Positions 8,483 to 17,352 of a stretch of DNA of 34,688 nt are shown here, in pieces. The stretch is from NCBI GenBank assembly GCA_002391675.1, contig DGFM01000017.1, positions 124,254 to 158,941 on the forward strand, written 5' to 3'. Numbering within the stretch: position 1 is the first letter of the stretch; each line of letters begins with the position of its first letter. Under the pieces are notes generated by a model, which did not search any database, was not told the origin of the DNA, and was given only the letters and a program-made list of their open reading frames with translations. This DNA comes from Cloacimonetes bacterium UBA3900. Lineage in GTDB: Bacteria; Cloacimonadota; Cloacimonadia; Cloacimonadales; Cloacimonadaceae. A program made the translations under genes and the position numbers.

Positions 8483-9418
8483 CTATTGACCGGCTGCCAG
8501 AGCCACACTTCCGTAATATCTGGAAAGGGACGTCAGCTGCACGCCCATCTCATCTATCTGCTTGAGAAACTTCTTCAAAGCATTCAATTTACTATGATTG
8601 TGACAGTGCGTAATGATGATGACGGGCTCCTTCCTCCCTTTGTATTTACCGAGATCGGAGATCCTCTGCGCCAAAGTGGCATCTGTATTATCCGGAACAT
8701 CCAGGAAGATATTTCTGCGTATGGATTTGTAGCCCAAAGTATGCGCCAGATGATAGCCAACCGTTTTCCCCGTAGTTACGCTATCGATAAAGTATAAGCC
8801 CCGCTCATTGAGATGATGCAGGACGGTGGTCATGAGTTCTCTATTGCTGGTGGCGGTGCTGCCCATATGGTTGTTTGCGGCGATGGCATTGGGGATTTGG
8901 GTGATAAAGGCATCCAGCATATCTTTGACGGTTTGTTCATCTTGCCCCGGTTTCAGGTATCTTTCGCCGGGGCTCGTCTTGGCAAGCTTGGCTTCCATGG
9001 GCACGTGGATGATGACGTCATGCCCCGTTTCAGCCGCAATCTGAGCGGATCTGGCGGTATAAGGAAGGTCTGGCAAAATGGCAAAGACAACCTCTGGAGG
9101 CAAATCTGCAAAACCCTGCAGCAGTGACCCACCTGCATAACCAAAATCATCCACAATCACGATCACGGGCGGGATTTCGTCTGAATCTGTCCAACTGTAT
9201 TTGAAGTGTTTGAGATCGCTGAGATCCTGTTGGGGCTGTTCAGGCGTGACCTCAGCTTCGGATATGGAGTCGCCGGGAACATCGCTTGAATATTCATAGC
9301 TTTCGGGCAGAAGGTCTGAGGGAGCGTCGATTGAGGGTTCAGCTTTCTTACAGGCGGTCAGTCCGATGAGCAGGACTGTGAAGATCAGGGCGAGGCTTGC
9401 GATGAGATTTTTTCCCAT
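8483..9418 (-). CDS. Divergent polysaccharide deacetylase family lipoprotein
   Basis: A 311-residue protein with a lipoprotein signal (LIGLTAC, lipidated Cys near residue 23), an acidic Pro/Ser-rich linker to about residue 80, then a divergent polysaccharide deacetylase domain (PF04748 type, YibQ-like). Visible family features are VIVIVDDFGYAG, VVFAILPDLPY, VIIHVPMEA, NNHMGSTAT and VIIITHCHNH. It probably acts in the periplasm or at the outer membrane on a carbohydrate; the family has no firmly settled substrate. The start codon lies within the end of the DUF192 gene (34-bp overlap), so both belong to one minus-strand operon. Confidence 0.9.
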   Translation of the reverse strand: MGKNLIASLALIFTVLLIGLTACKKAEPSIDAPSDLLPESYEYSSDVPGDSISEAEVTPEQPQQDLSDLKHFKYSWTDSDEIPPVIVIVDDFGYAGGSLLQGFADLPPEVVFAILPDLPYTARSAQIAAETGHDVIIHVPMEAKLAKTSPGERYLKPGQDEQTVKDMLDAFITQIPNAIAANNHMGSTATSNRELMTTVLHHLNERGLYFIDSVTTGKTVGYHLAHTLGYKSIRRNIFLDVPDNTDATLAQRISDLGKYKGRKEPVIIITHCHNHSKLNALKKFLKQIDEMGVQLTSLSRYYGSVALAAGQ

Positions 9419-9894
9419 TCTATTTTATCTCCTACGGTGATATTGTGTTTGGCACAGGTGCCGGCTTTTACCTCGAGTGTATAGAGGTTAAATCCTTCAG
9501 CGTCGATAAGTTCAGTGCTAAAGGGCTCGGTATTTTCTTCGATCTGAAAGATGGTGTTTGAATAATCTATAAACAGCATATCCAGAGGCATATAGGTGTC
9601 TTCCATCCAGAATCCACGCGGCTCGGAGCCGTCAAAGACAAAGAGCATACCCTGGTCATCTTCCATGGAATCCCGAAACTTCAGACCCTGCCGCAATTCC
9701 ATCTCCGTGGTTGCGATTTCTATTTGAAAAGTAGCTTTTACGTTGCCTGCGGCATCCAGCACGCGCAAGACGCCATCATGACGAAACTTGGGAGCCCCAG
9801 CCCCTTGCTCTGCCTCAGGATCGGCCTGAGCCCGGCAAGAAAAAAGCCAAAAGACAAGGCTCACTAACAACAATGTATATAATATCTTCTTCAT
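9385..9894 (-). CDS. DUF192 lipoprotein
   Basis: A 169-residue exported protein. The N-terminus MKKILYTLLLVSLVFWLFSC is a lipoprotein signal with the lipidated Cys at residue 20. The rest is a DUF192 domain, with ATTEMELRQGLKFRDSMEDDQGMLFVF, FWMEDTYMPLDMLFID and VLEVKAGTCAKHNITVGD-like motifs in the usual order. The biochemical role of DUF192 is unknown; many members are single-domain exported proteins. Its ATG overlaps the stop of the M14 peptidase gene by 4 bp (ATGA), and its 3' end overlaps the next gene by 34 bp. Confidence 0.92.
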   Translation of the reverse strand: MKKILYTLLLVSLVFWLFSCRAQADPEAEQGAGAPKFRHDGVLRVLDAAGNVKATFQIEIATTEMELRQGLKFRDSMEDDQGMLFVFDGSEPRGFWMEDTYMPLDMLFIDYSNTIFQIEENTEPFSTELIDAEGFNLYTLEVKAGTCAKHNITVGDKIEWEKISSQASP

Positions 9895-12785
9895 TTACTT
9901 AGCACCATTTTCTTCATAGTTATGGAGTTACCATTTTGCAGCCTGTACAGATACACGCCGGAGGAAACAGAATTCCCCGCATCATCCTGCCCATCCCAGC
10001 TCTGTTGATGATCACCGGCGGTAAGCTGTGCATCGATGAGGGTGCGCACGAGCTGTCCTTTGAGATTGTAGACCTTCAGAGAAGTGACCGCCGCCGGATC
10101 CTCAATGTTAAAGTGTATGGTAGTGACGGGGTTGAAAGGATTGGGATAATTTTGCCTCAAACAGAAGCCCGAATTTGGCAACAAAGATTCATCGTTGGGA
10201 TTGCTCAAATCTATCTCCCTGCTTCCCGCTTCACCATTGATCAGATAGTTGCAAGTGACTATATTAACGGAACTTTGCAAGCCCAAATCAAAGCCGGGAA
10301 TTGCCTGTACATCTTTGATGACGGCCAATCTGTTCTCAGCCGGATTGATTACCCACATACAGTCGTCTGCATCTTCTACGGCCAGATCATGGATGCCGAC
10401 CTCATCCAGCGGTAAAAACTGCATCTGCAAAGCCATCAAGTGCTTCGCAGGATCAAAAGCAAAGCTGAGCGTCTCATCTTCATAAACATGAGTCATGCCC
10501 ACTTCCGGAAAGCTATATGACTCCGATGTTTGCGCCGGAAACCTGAAGAGAGGCTCGCGAACGTAGCGCATCACCATCTGGGCATCGAGGGCATCCACAC
10601 CGTTTTCCAGGCTCACATCACTGCATGAGATCATCTCCTGATCCCAAGGCAGGGGAGCTTCAGGTGCGGGGTCCAGACCCACGCAATAATCCAGGATAAT
10701 CAGCGCATCGTTTTGACACACAATCAGATCCCCATCCGGATCACCAAAGAATCTTTGCGTCAAATCAGTGCCGCTGATCTTAAAGTCGTCGATGTAGATT
10801 CCATCCAGGCTCACAGACCTGTCCGTCCTGATCCTATACCTGAAATATACCTGCTGACCGCTGTATTCGTTGAGTGACAGTTCCACATTGCGCCAGGGCC
10901 CCTGGGAACCGGTGAAAGACATGAGCGGCTGCCAATCAACTTGGTCTGTAGAGGCTTCCAGATGGACGAAGTCGTAGTTGTTTTCCAGAAAGTGGCGCGT
11001 GCGAAAGCTCAAGACGGGATTGATCACTTGCTGCAAGTCCACTGGATTGGTGAGCTGGCAGACTTTATTGATATTGTTTTCATAGTTGCCCGTCGGAGAG
11101 TCTGCCAAAACGCTTTCACCCTGATGCGTTGCGATTCCCCAAGGCAAGGTGGGCGTCCAATTTGAGATATCATCAAAGGGATCGTAAAAGACCACCGATT
11201 CTGACGCCACGATAAACACCAGCTCGGGTATAGAGGCATCGAGCTCAAAAACCTTACTATAGATGATTTCACCATCCAGCATAAAGGTAATGGTGTGTCG
11301 CCCCTCCAGCACCGAAGGTATCAAGAATGAGCCATTTGCATCGGACGTGATTACCGGACCATCGTCCAAAATCACCTGCACGTTGGCTACAGCCGTCCCG
11401 TCAGGATAGCGCAATTGCCCCAGCAGATAGGTCTCTTGAGCCGGCTGCAACACAAAATCATGGAAAGCAGAACCGCTCTCGCCTATAGTGATCTCCACGC
11501 TCTGTTCCAAATAACCTTGAGCACTGGCCGTAATCGTATAGCTGCCAGGCAATAAAAGACGATGATAATCCGCACAGACAGGGCCCACGTGCATCAGTTT
11601 ATCGTTGCCGCTCACCGTGATGACGGCATCAGTGAGCGGGATGCCATCGGTGGAAACAACCGTGCCATGCACGCCTCTTTGCACAAATTCCAACAAAGAC
11701 AGGATGGATTCCTTGTTCAGGTTCCAAAAGTTTGCCATCTGACTGGCAGGTGGCCACTTAACCGCACTTATCTCACAGGTGAGGTCGATGCAGTCCGTGT
11801 AGCCATAGCTCCAATCCTGCAAGGAACCCGTGATCACATACCATTGCGCCCCATTCACCACACCCTGGTTGAAGCTGCTGTTGTTGTAGATGGAGCTGTT
11901 CAGACGCGCATAGGTAAGGGCTGCTTCGCGGATGAGATCGTTATCCGGCGTAAGCGTGTAAGTGTAGTCCCAAGGGTAGTTTATCACCAGCTCTCCCCCA
12001 TGGAAGTTTGCGCTCAGCTGGAAGTGGTGCTGGTTTGCATGGTTCATGAAGGCAATATTTTCCGGCGCCCAGGCAAAGCCATCGGGATGCTGTTCTCCGG
12101 AAGGCATGGGGAAATTGCGGTTAAGATCAACCCCTGTGGCATTGTAGCGTTGTCCTAGCACAAAGCCATCCGGATTCATCATCGGGCAGATCCAGATCTC
12201 GGTATTATCAACAATCTGGGTGATTCTGGGATTTGTATTGTATTCACTGGTAAGCAGTTGGATCAGCCTGATCATCATGTCATAGCCCACCACTTCGTCA
12301 CCATGGATGCTGGAGACGTATCTGAATCTGGGCTCTGCTTCCTCAAGCTGAGGATTGTCTGAAATCTTCAAAAAGTAAAGCGGCCGGCCCTGGACACTTT
12401 GGCCGATATTGTGCAGCTGGCAGATTTGCGGATAGGTGCTGGCAGTCTGCTCCATAAAGGTTGTATATTCGCTGAAGCTATAGTAATTGTAGCGATCCTG
12501 TGAGCGCTCCCTCTGCGGGTCATTGAGCGCACGCGCCAGCTCTCTTGCGGGATTGGGCTGCGCCTCGGCATCAAAACCGCTTTCCAAAAGATATTGATAC
12601 TCCTCGGGCCCGCGTACGTAAGCTTTGATCAGGTTGTTGGCCCTATCCACGCCGTCGATGCTGATGTTGGCAGAGATTAGTTCTTTGAGATCGGCATCAA
12701 TATCGTTGCTGGTAATATGCACCTCAAATGCAGCCAAGTTTCCCAGCAGAAGCAGCGTCGTGAGGATAGTCAGTATTGCTCTCAT
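9891..12785 (-). CDS. Secreted M14 zinc carboxypeptidase with multidomain tail and C-terminal sorting domain
   Basis: A 964-residue exported peptidase. Signal peptide about 1-19, then a propeptide-like region to about 97. The M14 domain (about 98-370) has zinc ligands H161 and E164 (HGDE) and H262 (ANFHGGE), NRNFP at 222-226 and the catalytic Glu338 in LTCEIS. Two carboxypeptidase-regulatory-like beta domains follow (about 375-535), then a jelly-roll/MAM-like module (about 540-680), a degenerate dockerin-like pair (GDPDGD near 685; VDALDAQMVMRYV near 745), and a FlgD-like/type IX-like sorting domain starting QNYPNPFNPVT and ending VLSK. It probably releases C-terminal amino acids outside the cell for a peptide-fermenting lifestyle. 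It is the first gene of its operon; AAGGAC lies 11 nt before the ATG. Confidence 0.93.
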   Translation of the reverse strand: MRAILTILTTLLLLGNLAAFEVHITSNDIDADLKELISANISIDGVDRANNLIKAYVRGPEEYQYLLESGFDAEAQPNPARELARALNDPQRERSQDRYNYYSFSEYTTFMEQTASTYPQICQLHNIGQSVQGRPLYFLKISDNPQLEEAEPRFRYVSSIHGDEVVGYDMMIRLIQLLTSEYNTNPRITQIVDNTEIWICPMMNPDGFVLGQRYNATGVDLNRNFPMPSGEQHPDGFAWAPENIAFMNHANQHHFQLSANFHGGELVINYPWDYTYTLTPDNDLIREAALTYARLNSSIYNNSSFNQGVVNGAQWYVITGSLQDWSYGYTDCIDLTCEISAVKWPPASQMANFWNLNKESILSLLEFVQRGVHGTVVSTDGIPLTDAVITVSGNDKLMHVGPVCADYHRLLLPGSYTITASAQGYLEQSVEITIGESGSAFHDFVLQPAQETYLLGQLRYPDGTAVANVQVILDDGPVITSDANGSFLIPSVLEGRHTITFMLDGEIIYSKVFELDASIPELVFIVASESVVFYDPFDDISNWTPTLPWGIATHQGESVLADSPTGNYENNINKVCQLTNPVDLQQVINPVLSFRTRHFLENNYDFVHLEASTDQVDWQPLMSFTGSQGPWRNVELSLNEYSGQQVYFRYRIRTDRSVSLDGIYIDDFKISGTDLTQRFFGDPDGDLIVCQNDALIILDYCVGLDPAPEAPLPWDQEMISCSDVSLENGVDALDAQMVMRYVREPLFRFPAQTSESYSFPEVGMTHVYEDETLSFAFDPAKHLMALQMQFLPLDEVGIHDLAVEDADDCMWVINPAENRLAVIKDVQAIPGFDLGLQSSVNIVTCNYLINGEAGSREIDLSNPNDESLLPNSGFCLRQNYPNPFNPVTTIHFNIEDPAAVTSLKVYNLKGQLVRTLIDAQLTAGDHQQSWDGQDDAGNSVSSGVYLYRLQNGNSITMKKMVLSK

Positions 12786-13044
12786 TTTTCAAATGTCCTT
12801 TTTGGTGATGTGTCCTTATGGTGATAGATGTTTAGAAATGCATCTCGATTAGTTCATCAAAAGCCAGGCTGACAATGACACATGGAATACGTCGCTTAAT
12901 GCTGCTTCATTCCTGACCTGACATGGTTCACGGGCATCCATTGCATTGCGCCTGGCAAATAACACCCTTTTTAGAGACTCTGATTTTGTCAATGAGAAAA
13001 ACTGACCCCTCAAAAAAGACAGCGTATTTTACCGGATTAAACCA
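12786..13044. other. Intergenic leader of the M14 unit, no gene seen
   Basis: This stretch lies between the M14 peptidase start and the repeat. Read on the minus strand it contains two close copies of AAGGACA just before the peptidase start, one of which serves as its ribosome binding site. I find no gene, tRNA or convincing terminator. Short minus-strand frames here run into the repeat and look spurious. Confidence 0.45.
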
Positions 13045-13370
13045 ACATCTAATACCTACTATTTTGGTAGGACTTCTCCCCCGAGATTGGGGAGCCTGAA
13101 AGGCAGGTGCATCTGAAATATTTGACCTGCGCACTGGTTTTGCGAAAACAATTCCGCCCTCTAAAACGTCGATTTGATGCGGCCTCCCTTAGGGGCTCCT
13201 GTGGGTCTCCTTTGGGATCCACAAGTAACCCATAGAAAACCCAAGGGTTACGCAAACGGGAGCCAAGGATATCCGAGGGAGGGGTAACCACTACGGAAAG
13301 TCAAATGTTGAGTCAAGCATCGGTTTTCTGCAAGTAATTTAAGGGTGATAAAAGGGCACTGTTTTGCCGC
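13045..13370. repeat. Dispersed intergenic repeat, complete copy (copy M)
   Basis: The only full copy in the window, about 320 bp. From the left it contains a hairpin CCTAC/GTAGG (13055-13059, 13067-13071), a second hairpin CTCCCC/GGGGAG just after it, CTGAAATATTTGACC (13113-13127), CTGGTTTTGCGAAAA (13134-13148), AAACGTCGATTT and ATGCGGCCTC (13164-13186), a third hairpin GTAACCC/GGGTTAC (13225-13231, 13245-13251), and GTCAAATGTTG (13300-13310), an imperfect inverted match to 13115-13126. The block order and spacing equal those of the two partial copies at the window ends. It lies between the divergent M14 and glnS genes. The outer borders are approximate. Confidence 0.85.
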
Positions 13371-13386
13371 CCTTAACATTTTAACC

Positions 13387-13414
13387 TTGACGAGAATCCC
13401 CCTTTTATAAATAT
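13387..13414 (+). promoter_or_regulatory. Putative promoter of glnS
   Basis: TTGACG at 13387-13392 is followed by an A/T-rich TTTTATAAATATT stretch. With a 16-nt spacer the -10 would be AAATAT (13409-13414), a poor match; TATAAA at 13406 would fit better but only with a 13-nt spacer. The element lies directly downstream of the repeat and 33 bp before the glnS ATG. Confidence 0.35.
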
Positions 13415-13446
13415 TGAGAATAACAACCAAAAACGAAGGTAAGCCA

Positions 13447-15153
13447 ATGTCTATAAAGAAAAAAACAACATCGCAAGATACGGACAGACAACCTGTTCCA
13501 AACTTTATCAGAGCGATCATCGAGGATGATCTCGCCACAGGAAAGCATACTAATATTGTTACACGTTTCCCGCCGGAACCCAATGGTTTTTTACATATTG
13601 GCCATGCCAAATCCATCTGTTTAAACTTTGGTTTGGCTCTCGATTTTGACGGTGTGTGTCACCTTCGTTTTGATGACACCGATCCCAGCAAAGAAGAAGA
13701 CCGCTATGTGCAAGCCATCATTGAGGATGTGCGCTGGCTCGGCTTTGATTGGCACGACAAACTGTTTTATGCTTCAGACTACTTTGAGCAACTCTATGAA
13801 TACGCTCTGATGCTGATTAAAGACGGCAAGGCCTACGTCTGCGACCTTTCGGTGGATGAGATCCGCCAATATCGGGGCACACTCACTGAAGGCGGCAAGG
13901 AGAGCCCTTATCGCAACCGCAGCGTTGAAGAGAACTTGGAGCTTTTTGAAGGCATGAAAGCAGGCCTGTATCCGGAAGGATCGCGCTCCCTGAGAGCCAA
14001 GATAGACATGAGCTCGCCCAATATCAATATGCGTGATCCCGTGATTTACAGAATCAAAAACTGCACTCACCATCGCACGGGCGACACTTGGAACATCTAC
14101 CCCATGTACGATTATACCCACAGCATTTCAGATGCCTTGGAGATGATCACACACTCGCTTTGCACCCTGGAATTTGAAAACCACAGACCGCTCTACAACT
14201 GGTTTTTGGAGCAACTTCCCGTGCCCTCCTACCCCAGGCAGATCGAATTTGCCCGCCTCAACCTCAGCTACACCGTGATGAGCAAGCGGCTCCTGCTGGA
14301 ACTGGTGGAAACCGGCGTTGTGCCTTCCTGGGATGATCCACGTATGCCCACTTTGGCAGGGATGCGTCGCAGAGGCTTCCCGCCTGCAGCTATCCGTGAA
14401 TTTGCCAATCGCATCGGTGTATCCAAGGCAGATTCTCTGGTAGACTTTGATCTGCTGCAATTCTGCGTGCGTGAAGAGCTCAATAAAACCACCAACAGGG
14501 TGATGGCTGTGCTTGACCCAATTCCTTTAACCATCGAGAATTACCCTGAAGATAAATTTGAAGAAGTGGATGCGGACAACAACCCCGAAGACCCCAATGC
14601 CACAACACGTAAGCTGAGCTTTGGCCGGGAGCTGTTTGTGGAGCGCGAAGACGTTTCGCTCAATCCCGCCAAAGGCTGGTTCCGTCTGGCTTTGGGCAAA
14701 GAAGTGCGCCTCAAACACGCTTACTACATCACGCTGACCAAGGTGGATCAGGACGAAGATGGCAATATCACACGTCTTTATGCCACTTACGATCCTGAGT
14801 CACGTGGCGGTTGGAGCGAGGATGGCCGCAAGGTGAGAGGCACTATCCACTGGGTGAGCGCAAAGCACGCAAAGCCTATCAAAGTCAAGCTTTACGACCA
14901 CCTCTTCACCATCCCTGACTTTAGCGAACTGGAAGAGGGAGAGAGTCATCTCGACTACCTGAATCCCGATTCCCTCGTCATCAACACCAAAGCATTGGCT
15001 GAACCCTCTCTGCTGGATGCAAAGCCTGGAGATTGCTTCCAGTTCCTGCGTCTTGGCTACTTTGTTGCAGATGATCATCACACCAAAGAAGCACCGGTTT
15101 TCAACCGTGTAGTGGAGCTGAGAGACAGCTGGGCAAAGAAAAGCAAGAAATGA
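13447..15153 (+). CDS. glnS: Glutamine--tRNA ligase
   Basis: A 568-residue class I aminoacyl-tRNA synthetase charging tRNA-Gln. It shows TRFPPEPNGFLHIGHAKS (HIGH motif at residues 50-53), LRFDDTDPSKEE, the MYDYTHSISDALEMITHSLCTLEFENHRPLYNW block and the MSKRLLLEL form of the KMSKS loop, which together separate GlnRS from GluRS. The C-terminal beta-barrel anticodon-binding domains follow from about residue 330. The start at ATG 13447 is preferred because GAAGG lies upstream; an in-frame TTG at 13414 sits within the putative promoter. A dedicated GlnRS suggests that tRNA-Gln does not need the transamidation route here. Confidence 0.97.
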   Translation: MSIKKKTTSQDTDRQPVPNFIRAIIEDDLATGKHTNIVTRFPPEPNGFLHIGHAKSICLNFGLALDFDGVCHLRFDDTDPSKEEDRYVQAIIEDVRWLGFDWHDKLFYASDYFEQLYEYALMLIKDGKAYVCDLSVDEIRQYRGTLTEGGKESPYRNRSVEENLELFEGMKAGLYPEGSRSLRAKIDMSSPNINMRDPVIYRIKNCTHHRTGDTWNIYPMYDYTHSISDALEMITHSLCTLEFENHRPLYNWFLEQLPVPSYPRQIEFARLNLSYTVMSKRLLLELVETGVVPSWDDPRMPTLAGMRRRGFPPAAIREFANRIGVSKADSLVDFDLLQFCVREELNKTTNRVMAVLDPIPLTIENYPEDKFEEVDADNNPEDPNATTRKLSFGRELFVEREDVSLNPAKGWFRLALGKEVRLKHAYYITLTKVDQDEDGNITRLYATYDPESRGGWSEDGRKVRGTIHWVSAKHAKPIKVKLYDHLFTIPDFSELEEGESHLDYLNPDSLVINTKALAEPSLLDAKPGDCFQFLRLGYFVADDHHTKEAPVFNRVVELRDSWAKKSKK

Positions 15154-15232
15154 TGAGTAGCCATTCAATGCCGCTGTCTTTGGACCGGCAGCGTACAAAA
15201 ATAGCAGTGCAAAAGAGGATGCATAATTCTGT

Positions 15233-15261
15233 TTGCATGAAGGCATGAAACACTTTAAATT
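15233..15261 (+). promoter_or_regulatory. Putative promoter of the secreted thioredoxin-fold protein gene
   Basis: TTGCAT (15233-15238) and TAAATT (15256-15261) are separated by 17 nt, a plausible sigma-70-type pair. It lies in the 144-bp gap after glnS, about 37 nt before the next start codon, which has GGGAG as its ribosome binding site. Confidence 0.4.
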
Positions 15262-15297
15262 ATTATCAAGAAAAACAACCTATATGGGAGAACAAAA

Positions 15298-17184
15298 ATG
15301 AGAAAATTAGTTTACTTGGTCTTGTTACTCGGCCTCGTGTTCACCTTGAACGCCCTGCCGCGCAACCTCGTTGTGGTGGAAGTTGGCACAGGAACATGGT
15401 GCCCATACTGTCCGGGCGCATCAATGGGATGCCATGATCTACTGATAAATGGGCATCCGGTAGCAGTCATCAAAAACCACAATGGTGACAGCTATGCCAA
15501 CGCCTACTCCAACGCCCGCAACAATTATTATGGAATCAGCAGTTTCCCTACCGCTGTATTCGACGGCTTGAACCCTATTTCTGGTGGCAGCAACACCAGC
15601 TCAATGTACAATAGTTACCTTCCCAGGGTAACTGCCCGCATGAACGTGCCTGCCAAATACACCCTTTCTGCAGAAGGCAGTGCAAGTGGAAACAACTACT
15701 CCGTAGCCGTGACCGTAAACAAAGTCGAAGCAGACACAAACACAAACGTGAAGCTGCACGCCGTGCTCACGGAATCCGGTATCCAACAAAACTGGCAAGG
15801 CCAGACCATCTTGGATAACGTCAACCGTCTCATGGTGCCAGATCAAAATGGAACCGCAATCAACCTTAACACCGGCGAACAAACTACCGTAAACCTGACC
15901 TTTGCATTTAACAACGCCTGGAACATGGCCAATTGCGAAATGATCTTCTTCCTGCAAAACCAGAGCAGTAAAGAGATTTTGCAAGGCGTGAAATACTCAT
16001 TGCCAGAGCTTGTGGGCGCATTTCCTGTCAGCGTTGAAAACCTGGACTTCCCCAATATGTATGTTGGCGGCAGCCATACCATCCCCATCAATATTATCAA
16101 CTTCAGGTCCAACGTAGTCAACGGGACCATAGCTATCGACAACCCCGTCTTTACCGTCAGCAACAACAGCTTCACTATTCCTGCCAGAGGATCGGTGACT
16201 ATCGATGTGGTCTTCACACCTACCGCAGCACAAACCTACAGTGGAAACATGACCATCACCAGTAATCTCCACAACCATCCAAACATTACTATACCGATCA
16301 CGGGAACAGGATTTTTGGACAACCCGCCCGTCGCCGAAGCCGTGTCTATCCAAGGACCGCCGGTGGAATATCAGACCCTGACCGGATACTATGAATTTAC
16401 AGATCCAGACGGCGATGAGGAAGGAGAAACTACTGTTGCTTGGTATCGCATCGAAGACGGTGTGCATGTACAAATCGAATTCAGCGATACGACCACCTAT
16501 CAATTGAGAGCTGAAGATACCGGCAAGCAAATAGTATTTGAAGTAACACCTTACGACATTCACGGTATGCCCGGTGAAACGGTGAGAAGCCAACCCTTTG
16601 GCCCCATCGAAAACGTCCCGCCCCCCAGAAACCTCGATGCCACAGTGGAAGGCGAAAACACAGTCATCCTCACCTGGGAACCGCCTCAATACTTTGATCG
16701 CGGCTTTGTGGGCTATCGTGTCTTCAGAAGCGGCCTCAATATTTCCACCATCACAAATCCCGGCACACTTACTTTTACAGACACTTATGTGCCCAACGGA
16801 ATTCATGAATATACCGTTCGCTCCCTCTTTACAAACCCAATGCTGCTTTCCGAGCCTTCAAACGCTGTGACCGTCAGAATAGGTGTGTCAAACGACGACC
16901 TGGTCAGCAACCCGGTTAGCGTGAGCGTGCATCCCAGCCCCTTCAAGGATCACACCCAGTTCAGCATCAACGCCAAAGCCAATAACGAAGTGACATTGGA
17001 AATCTTCAACCTGAAGGGCCAATTGATTAAAACCGACACGGTTAAAGTACCCGCTTCCGGCGTCAGCACCATCATCTGGGATGGCAAAGACAACAGAGGC
17101 AACCAAGTCCATAGCGGCATCTACCTCTATCGCTTGAACGGCAGAGACCTGAGTGCCAATGGCAAAATCGTGAAAATTAAGTAA
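15298..17184 (+). CDS. Secreted thioredoxin-fold (Omp28-like) protein with C-terminal sorting domain
   Basis: A 628-residue exported protein. The signal peptide covers about residues 1-19. A thioredoxin-like domain follows, with VEVGTGTWCPYCPG (a CPYC redox motif near residue 35) and the cis-Pro loop SSFPTAVFDG, as in Omp28-related proteins. Residues about 240-345 form an Ig-like choice-of-anchor-D/HYDIN-type module ending NITIPITGTGF. Then come a beta-sandwich segment (to about 440), a fibronectin type III domain (NLDATVEGENTVILTWEPP), and an FlgD-like sorting domain (SVHPSPFKDHTQFS ... SGIYLYRL) ending in KIVKIK. It probably acts at the cell surface or in the envelope; disulfide chemistry is an inference from CPYC. 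It appears monocistronic. Confidence 0.85.
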   Translation: MRKLVYLVLLLGLVFTLNALPRNLVVVEVGTGTWCPYCPGASMGCHDLLINGHPVAVIKNHNGDSYANAYSNARNNYYGISSFPTAVFDGLNPISGGSNTSSMYNSYLPRVTARMNVPAKYTLSAEGSASGNNYSVAVTVNKVEADTNTNVKLHAVLTESGIQQNWQGQTILDNVNRLMVPDQNGTAINLNTGEQTTVNLTFAFNNAWNMANCEMIFFLQNQSSKEILQGVKYSLPELVGAFPVSVENLDFPNMYVGGSHTIPINIINFRSNVVNGTIAIDNPVFTVSNNSFTIPARGSVTIDVVFTPTAAQTYSGNMTITSNLHNHPNITIPITGTGFLDNPPVAEAVSIQGPPVEYQTLTGYYEFTDPDGDEEGETTVAWYRIEDGVHVQIEFSDTTTYQLRAEDTGKQIVFEVTPYDIHGMPGETVRSQPFGPIENVPPPRNLDATVEGENTVILTWEPPQYFDRGFVGYRVFRSGLNISTITNPGTLTFTDTYVPNGIHEYTVRSLFTNPMLLSEPSNAVTVRIGVSNDDLVSNPVSVSVHPSPFKDHTQFSINAKANNEVTLEIFNLKGQLIKTDTVKVPASGVSTIIWDGKDNRGNQVHSGIYLYRLNGRDLSANGKIVKIK

Positions 17185-17214
17185 ATAAAGCGCTTAGAAT
17201 GCGTAAATAGTAGC

Positions 17215-17244
17215 AAAGCCCCGGGATTATTCCGGGGCTTTTTT
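17215..17244 (+). terminator. Rho-independent terminator after the sorting-domain protein gene
   Basis: A perfect 10-bp stem AAAGCCCCGG (17215-17224) and CCGGGGCTTT (17232-17241) with a 7-nt loop is followed by a run of T to 17244. It separates this gene from the queC unit. Confidence 0.95.
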
Positions 17245-17268
17245 AAGCTCCTCCATCTCAGATCAGGC

Positions 17269-17352
17269 TTGACACAAATTCGCCCTTGAGAAAACTGAGC
17301 TTAAGAGAATCAAGGCCATGCTTTGATGGATTTAAGAAGCTATAAATCAAGG
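17269..17352 (+). promoter_or_regulatory. Leader of queC with TTGACA box and two possible alternative hairpins
   Basis: TTGACA at 17269-17274 could be a -35 box, but I see no good -10 at the right distance. Downstream, ATCAAGG occurs at 17309-17315 and again at 17346-17352, each in the context AATCAAGGNCAT. Both copies can pair, with one weak position, with CTTTGAT at 17321-17327. The two pairings exclude each other. queC genes in other bacteria are often under preQ1 riboswitches; I cannot match this leader to a known preQ1 consensus. Confidence 0.25.

Noticed and set aside
13248..13616. Minus-strand 122-codon frame between the repeat and glnS
   Set aside because: It runs antisense through the glnS start and the right half of the repeat; no homology is recognisable.
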